From Rhopalosiphum padi (taxonomy: Eukaryota; Arthropoda; Insecta; Hemiptera; Aphididae): a stretch of DNA of 64,000 nt. This document shows, in pieces, positions 1 through 13,117 of the stretch (positions are counted from its first letter, which is position 1; every line of letters begins with the position of its first letter). The translations under genes and the position numbers were made by a program. A model generated the notes under the pieces. That model was given only the letters and a program-made list of their open reading frames with translations. It searched no databases and had not been told where the DNA came from. The stretch spans positions 91,765,714 to 91,829,713 of the forward strand of contig NC_083598.1 in NCBI RefSeq assembly GCF_020882245.1, read 5' to 3'.

Positions 1-1955
1 GATTGTTTATTTTAATAATTTAGCTGTCACAGCTGAAAAAATTAATTTAACTGTAATGTGTTTAATTTGTGGACCTACCATAAAAATTATCTGAACTACA
101 CAGTATTGTACAAAATTTGAACAGTTAAAAGTTTACAACGTACACAATCATATTTTATCTATAGACATCTAAAATTGTTTTTCTTTTATCAAAGTTAAGC
201 TAATTTAACTGAAATAGTTTTAATGTATTTTTATATAATCTTTTCTATAGCCCTTTATAAATTGGTATCTAGTGGGTTAGTAAAATAAATTGATTTGTTT
301 TTGTATGATTATAAATATGAATAATACAATTTTTTTTTTACAGACTATCATAAATTGATGACTTGATGAGTATTTAGTTCATTTATTGAAAAAAAAAATG
401 ATACTAATACAAGAATAATTATTGTTTAAAAAAGTAAGTTTTAATTTTTTGTCTATAATATATATTGACCTGATTTACTTTTGGTTTGATATTTTTAAAG
501 CTGATAATGGTTACTGATTAGTGTTATTATGAAAATAATTGATCATTATTGTAGAATAAAAGTACATAAAAAAAATTATGTACATATTACTCATAATAAA
601 TAAGTCTAATAATCCCAAAAAATAAAAAAATTTTTTTTATATATTTATAGAACAAATTCATATCAATTTTAAATAAGTATATTGAAAAAACATAATAGAA
701 AAGTTGTACACTTATAAAAGTATAGCAAAATATTAAATTGTATTTTGATTGTTGATCATAATTATTTTAATACACTTTATAAATTCACGATCCATTGTTT
801 GATTAAATTAAGTATACCTAATTATTTTGTTTATATAAAATGAATATGCTTGAAATAATAATGTAATACCTGAAAAGTATAAAATATGAAAAACTTACGA
901 ATATAGATAATAGTAGGTATATATTTAAATAATGGCATTAAAAAATATGTGTTACAGTAAGCATTTGGTAAATACATTCAACACAAATGTTGTATTTTGG
1001 TATTTTCTTATTGGCGAGACATAATTTTTGTTTAGATAAGGTGAGCTAATATTGATAAATAATTTTAGAAAAGTGTAAAACTTATAAATAAATATTATCG
1101 ATAACTACTGGACATTTTGATTTTATTCCTAATTAGTTTCTCGTATTATTAAATATATCAAAATATTGATTTGTTTAATATGTTGTGTGGATTATTTATT
1201 AGAAATTCAATATCTTAAACCTTTACTGTTGTTAATGGGTAATATATAATTTTTATTTATGTTTTAAAAGTACCTAATATAATTGTCATATTATTAACTA
1301 GAAAACTATATATATTATAAATGGTATTTAATAATTTAAAAACAATGCATTATTAATAAATTCTTTAAAATCTAAGTATTATAAATCCATTATTTAAAAC
1401 TTAGATGTGAAATCAACAAATTAAATATAATTTTGAAGTATCCATACTAGGAATAGCAAGTATACAACATTAACTCTAAAGTGTTCCAGGTAAAGTTTAC
1501 TATTTGTGAAACAAACTCTTGAATTCTTGAGCTTTTAAGAAAAAAAAATTATATACATTTACTTTTAACCAACTAACATTTTTAAATTGTAAAAAATAAA
1601 TAATAATAGATTTACATTAAACATACAAATTCCAATACATTTTACTGTGGAAACTGCATCCTTACAGTATCTACATAAGATGTGGATTTGTAAGCTTACA
1701 TTAAACTAACCAAAATAATTTCATTAGGCGGGTACGCTTATTATTAATATGCTTTAATCGGTGTTCATTCAAAATAAAATAATGTAGGTGCTGGATTAAC
1801 ATATTTCATTTACTCAGTTACTTCTATTCAAATAAGGCAATTACAATGATTCCATTCTTCTCCAAGCTTACCATAATTTTCTCCAGGTTTTGGGTACTGT
1901 AATTATTATATCTATTGTACATATTATAATTATAATTTTTGCTATGTATTTATAG
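1..1955. other. AT-rich non-coding stretch
   Basis: No gene is visible. The sequence is very AT-rich with short A and T runs. Its last part is the T-rich intron end leading into the acceptor at 1954-1955. Reading upstream in the frame of the zinc-finger exon, an in-frame stop is met near 1874 with no ATG in between, so the stretch does not supply a start for that exon. Confidence 0.6.
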
Positions 1956-2410
1956 CTGAACTGATTGACTACCAGAGACGTTTAATACTTACTGAATATT
2001 ACAAATTCACTGGTTTGCATACAAAAGAATGGTTATCTCAAGATACAGAAGACATACCTGGTTTATTTCCTCATCACCTAGATCCTGGTGCCATTACTAT
2101 ACGGACAACACCTAGCAGTGGTTCTGGTGGTAAGCGAATGCGAAATTCATCAAACCGGTCACCCGACGAAGCACGATGGGTCTGTCCAACTTGTGGAAAA
2201 CGATATAAGTATAGTCGTGGCTTAGCTATGCATAGGCGATTAGAATGTGGTAAGGAACCTATGTTCCATTGTCCCTTTTGTCCACAAAAATGTCACCAAA
2301 AAGGCAATATGGTCATACATATCAAGAAAAAACACCCTACCCAATATGAGGAACAATCGCAAGCTGTTGTACAGGCACATGTCAAAGCACAGCATGTCCA
2401 AAGCGATTAA
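1956..2410 (+). CDS. lola: lola-type zinc-finger terminal exon (unit 1)
   Basis: This is a 3'-terminal coding exon for a Lola-like DNA-binding tail; it is not a complete gene. It opens after a T-rich acceptor (TATTTATAG at 1947-1955), starts in phase 1 (two bases, CT, then GAA CTG ATT) and ends at TAA 2408-2410, giving about 150 residues. Two adjacent fingers are visible. The first is C2HC (CPTC, 12 residues, H, 4 residues, C in RRLEC). The second is C2H2 (CPFC, 12 residues, H, KKKH). A C2HC finger followed by a C2H2 finger, linked by ECGKEP, is typical of Lola isoforms. No in-frame ATG lies between the last upstream stop and the fingers' linker region, so the exon must be spliced to an upstream coding exon. 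The lola common exons in this window end in the matching phase but lie on the opposite strand. An uncharacterised + strand gene starting left of the window is the main alternative. Confidence 0.85.
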
Positions 2411-3128
2411 TACAATTTTTTCCCTCAGTATTTTTGTTTTAATTTAATTTTACATGTCTTTTAAGGCACATGCTACTACTTATTTAAATTTTTATAAAAT
2501 TTATATTTATTCTATGTTTAAATTTATATTAACATATTTATTAAATTTTCAAGGTCATATCCTATCACAGTACCTCCCTCTACCCTCTTGTTATAGTTGT
2601 AAATTTTTATTAAAAATATTATGCAAATTATTGAGTTTTCTTAATAATCTTTAATACTCATAAGATAAATCTTGACTGATAATATTAACAATAATTTTAC
2701 CCATATTTGTATTTGTTAGTTATTATTTTGTTATTATGTATAATATAAATAATATTATATTATACACATGCTTAAAATACATGCATTAACCAGTTTAATC
2801 TACCTCTTTTGATATGACCAAGAAATGCCCACTTCTTTCGTCCCCCACTAGACTTAAACCGTTACCTATTTCATAATTGAATTGCAATTATTTTAATACC
2901 CATTTGCAATAAACGTGCAATGCATATATTTATTTTATATCAATATTATTTTTTCAGCGATTTTGCTTGTACATATTCAATTTTTATTTTGTTAAATTAT
3001 AAATATATATTTTTTTTTTCGAAATAAGGTTTTTTTCAAATTCATTAATACATTTATATTTTAGGTATTTGTTTTTTTTATTATTATTATTATTATTATT
3101 TTATTTTATTTTTTTTTTATGATTATTA

Positions 3129-3164
<36 letters not shown>

Positions 3165-4386
3165 TATTAGAAAAGTATTAATTGATTTTATAGTATTAAC
3201 AAACCAAAACAAATGAAATTGAGTCTTCCAAGTGATAATTAAGCTATAGAACAAGTTGAGATATATTTTTTTAATTGTAATCTCGTTCCCGTCCCAATTA
3301 AGATTATTCATGTACAAGTAATCTTAAATTTGAGATATTTACTTAAAACAAATACTATTGTATACAAATTTTTATTTTGTAAAATTGTTGATGTATTTTT
3401 TCTACTTAAGAATGTTTTATTTTATAACAGTATTAAGATGACAAATTACTAGTTAGTTATATGTCTTGTATTATACAAATGACCCAAAGTATTATGGATT
3501 AGTTTTTAATGGTATTTTATTTATTTGATTAAAAATGTGTAATTAAATTTTTATTTTAAGTAATATAATTGTTGGGTTATTTTTTTGTTAGCCTGAAACA
3601 ACTTATAATTTTGGTGGTTTTGTAAGTTTTTTTTCTTTATAGATTGTACTTACAAGTTTCAAATTATTGTTTTGACTAGTATTCAAATTTTACTTTAAAC
3701 AATTATTTCGTTACATTTACCTGAAACATGTAAATATATATTTAAATTGTTATATATAATTATTTTTATTTATTATATTAAAAATGATCCCTATGTATCT
3801 TATTATTTTTTTATGTTCTTTTAATCAAAAACATGAAAACATGTACTAATTCACTTTTTTTTTTACAGGTGTTATGTTAATACAAGTCAAATCATACAGT
3901 AGGTCAACGGCATTATCATCGAAACAATAAATCATTATTCCACTCATAATGTACATTAAATAATCCTTTCTTTTCTTATCTATAGACAGCTGTAGTTAAA
4001 AATGATATATTTTAATTATTGATTTTGTATACTTTTTTTTCTCATCCTGTCATAGTTTTTACTTCTAGAATATCAAATATTTTTACAGCGCTGGATCTAA
4101 ATTTAAAAAAATTCAAATCAAGAGTTAAATGTTCAATAATGACAAAAATTATTACTAAAATTGATAATTTATTATTTTATCTATCTGTTAAATAAAATAA
4201 TACATGTACCTTTTTATTTTAACTGGTAGGTTTCTGTATTAGTAGTTCAGTAGTATTTGCAATAATCTTATTAGTATTTATTGTGAAATTGGCTTATACT
4301 TTTCGCACGCTCTTGTTTCGCACCTGAGCATGTCTCTAGCTTCTTCTATCACCACTGCTCCTCATATTAACAACTGGTGGTTGCAG
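2411..4386. other. AT-rich stretch between zinc-finger units
   Basis: This holds the 3' flank of unit 1 (AATAAA within TGCAATAAACG near 2906), an ATT microsatellite at about 3077-3168, and AT-rich sequence. No further zinc-finger exon is visible. A short ATG-initiated frame at 4330-4434 overlaps the start of unit 2 in another frame. Confidence 0.5.
3077..3168. repeat. (ATT)n microsatellite
   Basis: Two runs of TTA/ATT trinucleotides are separated by a T-rich interruption. This is a simple sequence repeat with no coding content. Confidence 0.9.
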
Positions 4387-5029
4387 TTACAGGCGATGAA
4401 ATGGCCACAATCACTGCCACACAGCGTGTGGTGAATAATCATCTGACCAATTTCAATTATCATCATTTGTCAAGTGTTATTAAATACTTGAATAATCAAC
4501 AACAAACACCGCAACAACCGCAACAGCCAAAAACATGGACAACAACTAATGCATTGTCAATATCTCAAAGATATTTTGAGAAAATTGCTCCAGCTTCTGT
4601 TGGCATTCCTGCGTTGATGAATCAAAATTTTTATGATATGCAGGTATAGTATTTGTTATTAATATTATATCATGGAACTATCTAATTCACTATTTTTTAA
4701 TATAAATATATATTTATTATGCATAATGGTAAAATAATTGTTGTAACAAAACATTTCTTATAGGATTCTGGTTCAGATGCTTCTGGTCACGATGGCTATG
4801 GAAGACACAGGAGACATAATAGGGACAAGGAACCTATATTTCAATGTCCTGACTGTGACAAAAGGTATCGCTCTAAAACAAGTTTAAGTCTACATAAACG
4901 TCTTGAATGTGGAAAAGAACCAGCCTTCCAGTGCCCATACTGCCCGCTCAAAACACATCAGAAAGGTAACCTTCAAGTGCATATAAAAAAGAAACACAAC
5001 GATCACGGAGAACTTAATAGGACTTATTG
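4387..5029 (+). CDS. lola: lola-type zinc-finger terminal unit 2 (two exons)
   Basis: This is a second Lola-like DNA-binding tail. Exon a begins after TTGCAG (exon from 4387) or six bases later after TTACAG (from 4393). Both acceptors give phase 1. It runs to 4643, before a GTATAG donor. Exon b is 4764-5029, after TTCTTATAG, and ends in TGA; the join is phase 0. Exon a encodes a Gln/Asn/Thr-rich linker with QQ and PQQPQQP runs. Exon b encodes a C2HC finger (CPDC ... H ... RLEC) and a C2H2 finger (CPYC ... H ... KKKH) joined by ECGKEP, clearly paralogous to the unit at 1956-2410. An internal ATG at 4401 has a good context (GATGAAATGGCC) and could start a BTB-less protein. The shared phase-1 acceptor suggests instead joining to a BTB exon. 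The lola BTB exons nearby are on the opposite strand. Confidence 0.85.
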
Positions 5030-8000
5030 AATTTTATTAGTAAAACTACATTGGTCTGATAAACATTTAGAGAGATGATAGTGCCATCCCCTAGAGTCAT
5101 AACTTTTAATTTATTTCCTTAAATAATAAAAATATCCTAATATTTTTAAATATATTAAACAAAATAACGTCAAATAAATTCAAAAGTCTGGTTTTAAAAC
5201 TCATTTATACTAACCATAATTCATAACAATTTTTTTTTTTTACTTTGTTAATAAATTTAGGTTTAATTTATATATTTTTAATTAATAAAAATGATTCCAA
5301 TATTAATAATATATTCAAAAATTAACTTATTATTTATAAGTAATAAGAAAAACATCAGTAGATTCATTTTTCTTGAATAAAAAAGTATTAAATCTCATAT
5401 TCATTTAAAATCTTTTCTTTTATTCCAAGTATAGGAGCATCATGAAAACAGGGTGTTATTTTTCATATTTACACATGCTCCTTAATAGATTCCTTAGTTT
5501 ATTTAAATTTTAGGTTTTCTGATTCTTGAATAATTAATTATATCAATTTATGTATACGGTATTATATTATGTAAGTGACTGATGTTCTTTTCTTAACAAA
5601 ATTGTGTAACTGCACAGAACACAAAACATTTTAACTTGACCTGTAATAAAATTGCCCCATCTGTAATTAAAAATCACTAGTTAAAATAAATAATCCAAAT
5701 CAAATCATATGTATATAATATATTTTAAAAAAAAACTTACAAAATATGTATTCTTTTAATATAAGAGTATTTATTTAAACTCTTGATAATAATTTATTTT
5801 ATGGACCAAAATGTCTGCATATCCGAGTTTCCGTACAATAATAATAATAATAAAAAATTATGTGACCAATTAATATTTTTGTGGGTCGCGTAATTAATAA
5901 CACATAGGTACTTCCATGCCGTCCATGTAACCATGTATTATAATTTAGTTCACACCAAAGTTTTTTTTCTAAGTATAAATTATATATTTACCATAGATAA
6001 ATTTTTCATTTATGATTGTAGTATTTTGTTATAATATTGTAATACATGTTTAAAAAATAGTTATAATAAGCCATTATTTTTACCAAAGTTACCTATCTCA
6101 TATTAAGATATTTGTATTTCAAAAAATTTATAAAAACGTGCCTTACACATGGCTACACGTGAATTACTATTGTAATTGATTTTTTCCAGTTTTTAACATT
6201 AATTTCAATGAGACTCATAGTGGGTGGTAATATTATCTCTTTAAATGCTATAATAGAATAAAACACATAAATGTTACTTTCCAAAGAATATAAAAATTAT
6301 AATTATTTCATTTTAAAAATGCAATGTTGCTCTCTCTACTTAAGATCTCCAAAGATATATATTTGTATGAAAATATATATATTAATTATTAAATATTATA
6401 TAATAAATTTATAAAAGTTTAATTATTAGCAATAAGAAACAAACTGTCTGAATGTAAAATCTATAAAAAAAAAAAAAAAAAATCTACCTCATATTACTAC
6501 GAGTAGTTTTATCCGTTAATGAGTGCAATTTTTCCTATTTTATAAAATGTAACTATGTATAAAAAAAAGTTATACGTCTTGTTCCTAGTTACTTTTTTAA
6601 TATTTATTTACGTATTCATATATAGATATATATATATATATAAAGTATCATATTATTATTACTATTATTATTTTTGTAATTTTATTTTTTGTAGTACATC
6701 TGTCTACCTCATTAATAGCTTTAAAAACAAAATGTACAAACAATATTACTGTTCTTTTTTTTTTTATTATTATTATTTATTATTATTTTTACATCACTTA
6801 TATTGCATTAGATATTAAGCCATCAAGACTAAACCAACACTTGAAGTACAAATTTGCGATTGCAGGAATTTATTCAAATTAATAATTTTAATGTAATTTG
6901 TAGGGTATAATAATATTCATCTAGTTAGTTTAAACTGGGGTTCTTTTTCGTGCGGCTATACATTATTTTACTAGACTTGCCTATATGATTTAGAACCTTC
7001 CATAAGTTTTATTTTTCCGGTGGTAATATTGTTCCTAATACCAAAAATATATGTTATATAATTCCTACTATAGAGGAAATGGGAGGTAATAATCTAGAAA
7101 CAATATTATGATATTATGTTTGCTTATAAAAATAAACACTAGATAGAATGTGTGCGCAGTGTCATTCTCAAAGCAATATATTTGTAACTTAGTTGGACAT
7201 GAGACTTAGACAAAAGGCAATAACTTTATGTAGCAAATAACTTTAATATCTAAGCCCATTCAACAAATTTGTGTTAGAATTATTGAACCCCATAAAATTG
7301 TTTTTTTTTTTTTTGAAAAATCGCAATCATTGAAGGTACAACATTAACTTTTAATAATAATCAACTTAAAGTACAAACAAATTCTAAATAATTAATATGG
7401 TTCAACCACAATATTGTTATGTATAATATGTATATAATGTAAATGGATAAATTCTTAAAATGTTTTAATTTTTTTTCTTCCTTTTTTACTTTATTTTGTA
7501 ATAACAAATTCTATACCACCCACCACCTCAGTACATAAGTTCATAAGATAACATTTAATTTTAATTTTTTTTTCTACATAGTTCCTATTTTTTAGACAAA
7601 CTATGCATTTTACCTTTTTATATTTTTATTTTAATCATACAAATAGTGTTCATTTTAGTAGAGAATTATTTTGTTTAAACATCTTCAAATATGTAAATTT
7701 CATGTACCTGATGTTTTGCATTTAATTAATAGGTTACTAGCACTCACAATGTTTCCAAAGGTATTTTCCTTCCAAGTATAATATTATGTACAACAATTTT
7801 ATGTTTAAGCATAAATACTTGCAATAAGTGTTTTTTGTATGCATACTGTGTTAAATATTTTTAATTTGTTTTGTAAGCACACAACACATCATAAACACAT
7901 AAGCAGTATTATTGAATTTTCTTCGTCGTACTATTATATACCTAACCTTTATTGAATTTTTTTTATTATTATTATTTATGAGATCAAATATATTATTTAT

Positions 8001-10722
8001 TTAGAAAATATGTGTATATGTTTTGTGCACTAAATTTAGATGCTTAGTTTTGATAAAGTGTAAGAGTAGTATAATGCAATATGTTGTAATTTAAAAACAA
8101 ATTTATAAAAAAAAAAAAACACTTGTCATTTAAAGAAAACTAATATTAAATATATTAGTTTCTTAATAAAATAAATTGTTTGTGTTTATTTATGTTCAAT
8201 GAAATTATAAAGTTATTACAAGTAAATTGATTTAATTTAATCTTGTCAAAGTAATCAACACTTGATTTGTCATAGTATTCAGAAAATAATTTCAGCCATA
8301 CACACAATATACAACAATGGTTGAACTCTTAATATAAACCAAACTTGTAGTTTACCAAAGGTATGTCATCAATATCAGTTTAATTCAATGAATGTCCTTA
8401 CTTCGCATCTTTTGTTGTATTCATCAACTTAGTACAATTTAAAACTATGATTTATAACTTAAATTTTAAGTTATTATAAGAACAACCTATGTAATATGTG
8501 TTATCAAGTATTAAATTTGCAAGCTTTTTGACCAGATCAAAAAATTGTGATTAAAAAAAAAAAAGGACTGAAAAACTAAAACTATCAATACCTTGCATAT
8601 TTTAAAACTAGTCTAAATATGTTGAGAACGATAATTTAAAATAATAGTAGCATTTTCTTGTAGAGCTTGGAAAATAAAATTATTTGTGAAGTAATCATAT
8701 TTTTACATCTGAATATCCAATGTTGTCAAAATTAGAACTAGAAATTAGAATCGCTAATAAAAATGTTTGTAGCATAAGTATGTTGTAATATGAGTAGCTA
8801 AAGAAGTTATCAGGGAAATGCCTTAGCAAATTTGTGTAAACTGATAGTTTTGTTTACTTAGTTTCAAAAATGTTAAAAATATCTATTATTATTGCGTATT
8901 GAAAGTATTTAAATACTACCTTTATGGTAAGTAGGTACGTATGGGTTAGGATAGAATTATTCTAACGAAATTCGAAAATCGTTGAACATGTTTGATCTCA
9001 AACCAAAACTAACTACCATAGTATAATCAGAATTAAAAAATCATAGAAAATATATTAAAACATTCCGGTTTTTTAAAATAACATTTTTTGTTTTTAACCC
9101 ATCTCGAAAAACGATACTAACCACTAGCCTTCCATGTCAGATGACATTTTCGAATCGCCATTAAGGTAGTCGCAGTTCATACTGTTCGCAGGAAAAACGA
9201 AACGTTTAGTAGGTTAGTTTGAACACTTTGAACTTAGAAATATTGGATGAAACAAAAATCGAATATGACCAACTATCAACTGAAATAAGTCCTATATGAA
9301 TGAACCATGTTCATTCACGCATGCTCGCATGGCTGGAAAAAATTTGGAGCAAATGACCTTGTCGTTTACGTCTAGATCTGTTGACAAATTAGATCGGCGA
9401 AAGAAAAATTAAGCCGGGTTTACATTACATCGAGTTGAGCCATATTCTGTATATTTAATAGGTACTTAAGCATAACACTTAATCTACCTATAATTTAAAT
9501 ATACCTATATTCAACACCTATGATAGAAACCTAGCTTTAGCAATCGGCAATGATTTGGACGCCGATTGTACAACGTTCTGTTTGGAAAGTGAAATTGGTG
9601 CATGTCTGCTGACGGGATTCCTCACAGTTAATGGGACACAGAAATATCTTTTTTACTTAAGACAATTTACTTAAAATCGATATGATATACTCGTAAAGTA
9701 TAATAAGTGTGTCTAGCTGCCTCATAGTTTTTGGAGTCTAAAGTCTAATATTATTAATATTACCTATATATGGCAGCTGCCATCTAGTATTAGGTACATA
9801 TAAAACATATATTTTGTATTGTATATTTAAGAACTTACTACAAGTATTTTCAATTTAAGTTTTAACCAAGCTTTATTTGTAAGGTGCAGTAGATAATTGT
9901 GCAATAGCAAATATAAAATGTTCTGTTGACTAAACGAAAATGTGCACTTGAGAAATATATAAAATATTAAGAAGTAACTGTTGTATAAGACCTATGTGCT
10001 ATAATGGTTGTAAAAAACAATTTAATCTCAAAAATAAACTTTTAGGTATTAAAATTTGTATTCAATATTTTATCATATGTAGATTATTATAGAAATAGTA
10101 AGTATAAGTATAACTCACCAGTCAGTTTATTTAAAATACATGGGACAAGTCATAACTTGGAAATGAAAATAGTCAATAGAGCGTAGGTATAATTGATTTA
10201 AAGATATATTTTCGTATAGGTACTTTTTTGCGGGGGGAACGAGGTTGTAGTGAAAGGTCACTAAAACATCAATTTATTCTTTGTGCAGTTGAAAAAAATC
10301 CTTATAATAAAGCCTGAATTTAACATCTATAAGTTGAAATGTATTGACTATCAGTCCCTAAAATCGTATAGTACGAAATTTAAAAGTGTGTTATTCAAAT
10401 GAAATCTTTATAATATTATGTTTAATTTTATAGCTTCACGTTATAATCGTTTTTAATCAAACTAAATGTTAATAATTATCTATATAGTATATTCTACACA
10501 GACACACTGACACTGTTAATACACAGTAAACAATAATGCTTAAAATATTTGCCGCTAAACCTCATTCTGCAGATGTTGAACGATTAATTTCCTAAAACAA
10601 CATTATGAAAATCTCAAGAAAAAGTTCTTTATCACAAGAAACCATTAAAAATTCTCTTTATATTCTTTTCTCTGTAGATCACACACTGAACCTCTAAATT
10701 TCCGGTAGATTATACGCTTTAC
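5030..10722. other. Long AT-rich non-coding stretch
   Basis: No gene could be supported. It contains A and T homopolymers (for example an A run near 6465-6481) and ATA/ATT microsatellite patches near 5838 and 6650-6790. A patch at about 8940-9680 is less AT-biased and has no recognisable gene. If the + strand zinc-finger units belong to lola, this is part of the region in which lola alternative exons would lie. No minus-strand zinc-finger exon was seen here. Confidence 0.5.
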
Positions 10723-11934
10723 CAGTGGGCAGTGGCAACTAGAGTTCAAATCTTAGGGGTGCTACAATTATGAATTGCTTACAAAGTCGTGGAGGGCTTT
10801 GCCACACACCTCCCCCCCCAACTTTACATAATCCCATTATTTAAATTATACTAGTATTATATTCGCAATATCATTTTTGGAAAAAAATATGACACAATTC
10901 ATTTTTTTATTATAGTATTTGATTATTTTGATTATATTACATTCTAAAATGTCAAACATTATTTTCTATCAATATTTATAAATTTGTTTAATATTTCTTC
11001 AGAAACGATGTCATGTGCGAGCAGGTCTTTCTCAATATTTATGATTAAAGCCTGGAAGTTCATGCAATTTGCATGTTTTTACTGAGTGCATCAAAAATTT
11101 GTTGGATGAGATAACAAATCACAATCTAACGAGTTCAAAAATAAAATTGTATTTTATTACATTTTAGTGTTATTTTTGTATTAATATTTCACGATAATGT
11201 CGAACTTTGACTATATTTCAAAATTCATTTCTTGAAAAATATGTCCTTATAAAAACGTTGCCAATATAAAATAAATACCTGATAAAAATTAAAGGTCTTT
11301 GCTTGGTCGGGCTGATAATTGGCGTTCATTTGTAATTGAAAACCTATCAAAATATTCAAAATCCCTAGTTGGTAGGTACTTAAATTACTAATGAGTAAAG
11401 CGCTGCTGTAACATGTTGCTTCGCAACCAATTTTTCAACTTCCTCATTGAGGAAAAACTTCGTTCGCATGTCGCAGAACTGACAAATGGTTAATGTAACC
11501 TGCATTAACTTGTATAAATTTAGAAATACTTCTTTATTTAGAATTTTTTTTATATCATCTAACCTGTTTTTTAAACTGTTCTTTGATGCATTTCTGTTTT
11601 CAAGAACTATATATACCAGTGGTTTTCAACCTTTTTAGGTACACAGTTCCTTTTGATTATGGAATCAAATAAACGGCTCCTATACGAATAATGATAATAA
11701 TCAAAACATATTGTTTACAATTTTATTATTAGTTTATACTACGGACGAGGATCCTTTAATAATAAAATAACCAACGACGCCTCTGGGAGCCGCGACGCAC
11801 AGGTTGAAAACTACTGATATATACTATTATGTCATAAAATAAACTATATTGTAAAAACTAATAACTATAGATATTTGAAATTACAAAGACTTGGAACTTG
11901 GGGGTGCTTCAGCACCCCCGTAGTTGCACCACTG
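10723..11934. mobile_element. hAT-like element with 8-bp target duplication, carrying a nested MITE
   Basis: The element is bounded by an exact 8-bp direct repeat, CGCTTTAC, at 10715-10722 and 11935-11942. Its ends are inverted relatives: the left end starts CAGTGGGCAGTGGCAACTAG and the right end reads GTAGTTGCACCACTG (reverse complement CAGTGGTGCAACTAC). The left end has a small internal duplication of CAGTGG. The 8-bp duplication and CAGTG termini are hAT hallmarks. The interior has no long open reading frame, so it is non-autonomous or decayed. A 200-bp MITE has inserted at 11617-11816. A palindromic GGGGGTGCTTCAGCACCCCC lies just inside the right end. Confidence 0.85.
11617..11816. mobile_element. 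hAT MITE, 200 bp, nested
   Basis: The termini CAGTGGTTTTCAACC and GGTTGAAAACTACTG are inverted repeats. They are flanked by an exact 8-bp target duplication, ATATATAC, at 11609-11616 and 11817-11824. It has no coding capacity. It sits inside the larger hAT-like element at 10723-11934, so it inserted later. Confidence 0.92.
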
Positions 11935-11942
11935 CGCTTTAC

Positions 11943-12625
11943 CAATGTGCAAATTGGACAATATTCCCAAATATACGATAAATTAAAATTAATATTGTAT
12001 GCACTTGTATAAGTATACTTAAATTGATACAAATAATACCCAATAAATTTATGCATTTGAAACGAAATTATTAGGTATCTAAAATAGGTATGCACTTACG
12101 TCATCTTTTTTTATGTATCTCATTTAACACAGAATGAAATATTTTATAGTCCTAATTCTGTAGTTATAAATTAGTTAATTTGTGAAGCATTCCAGAAAAA
12201 CGTGGTAGAACATATTATAATATTGTAGTATTTTTATTTTAATACCATAAAGGCCATAGAGCCCATTTTTCAATTACTGTTTTTATTATGTATAGACGCA
12301 ATTAGATGATAATGTAATGCCTATTGCCTCTACGAATCTAGGAAAAAAACGACAAAAGCATTTAACTTTAAATTCTCAAATATCTACTAATTAAGTATAA
12401 ATATATTATAATAAGTCAATAACTAAATTAAATAAATAAATAATAATAAAAATAAATTATATATATCATAACGAATAGTATATAAGAAATAAAATATAAT
12501 ATGTGTAATATGTGTACAAACACTACAAACATTTTTAAATTTTTATAATTTTATTTTTAGTTGTATATCCATAATTGTAGAAAAGCGGCAAACCCATAAT
12601 TTGTTTGGGGGGCCATGGGCTATAG
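11943..12625. other. AT-rich non-coding stretch
   Basis: No gene or recognisable repeat boundary was seen between two transposons. It contains AATA-rich simple sequence near 12420-12460. Confidence 0.5.
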
Positions 12626-12633
12626 CTCGCTTT

Positions 12634-13109
12634 TAGGGCCGGCGCTAAGAGTATTGGCGCCCTGGGCGAAACCATGTTTTGACTTTTTCACCCCCCCCCC
12701 TCTTCCAAGTTTGAGAAGAAGTAAAATTAAATTTTTTAGTAAGCTTAAATAAAATTATATAGTAGCCAGTAGGTATATATTTTGTATTATAACTTGCAAC
12801 TTTATTACCTGATCATACAATATTGTAATAAGATTATTAACTTAAAAAAATTGCCGCATTGCATAAAAAATAAAATAAATATTATTTTAAATTTGATACT
12901 CATAACTATAATTAATATTATATTACTAGTTCTTTATAATAAATATGAGACAATTGCAGATGTATTTTCAATTAAAGCGATATTAGATAATGAATATTTC
13001 AAATTGTGTAGATTGTTAATGAGTATTAAAAGATAAATTAAATAAAAATAGTTTTCAGTTTGGCGCGCTGGGCATTCACCTAGGTCGCCCATTGCTTTCG
13101 CCGGCCCTG
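12634..13109. mobile_element. hAT-like non-autonomous element, 476 bp
   Basis: The left end reads TAGGGCCGGCGCTAAGAG and the right end CTTTCGCCGGCCCTG (reverse complement CAGGGCCGGCGAAAG), giving GC-rich inverted termini of the CAGGGCCGG type. The flanks CTCGCTTT (12626-12633) and TTCGCTTC (13110-13117) match at 6 of 8 positions, consistent with an aged 8-bp hAT duplication. The interior is AT-rich with a run of C near 12690-12701. It has no transposase. Confidence 0.75.
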
Positions 13110-13117
13110 TTCGCTTC

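Noticed and set aside
6555..6818. 87-codon frame rich in Tyr, Phe and Ile
   Set aside because: It is made by ATT/TTA simple sequence and T runs; low complexity and no domain.
8940..9680. Less AT-biased patch that might be a gene or promoter
   Set aside because: No open frame, splice pattern or repeat boundary could be supported.
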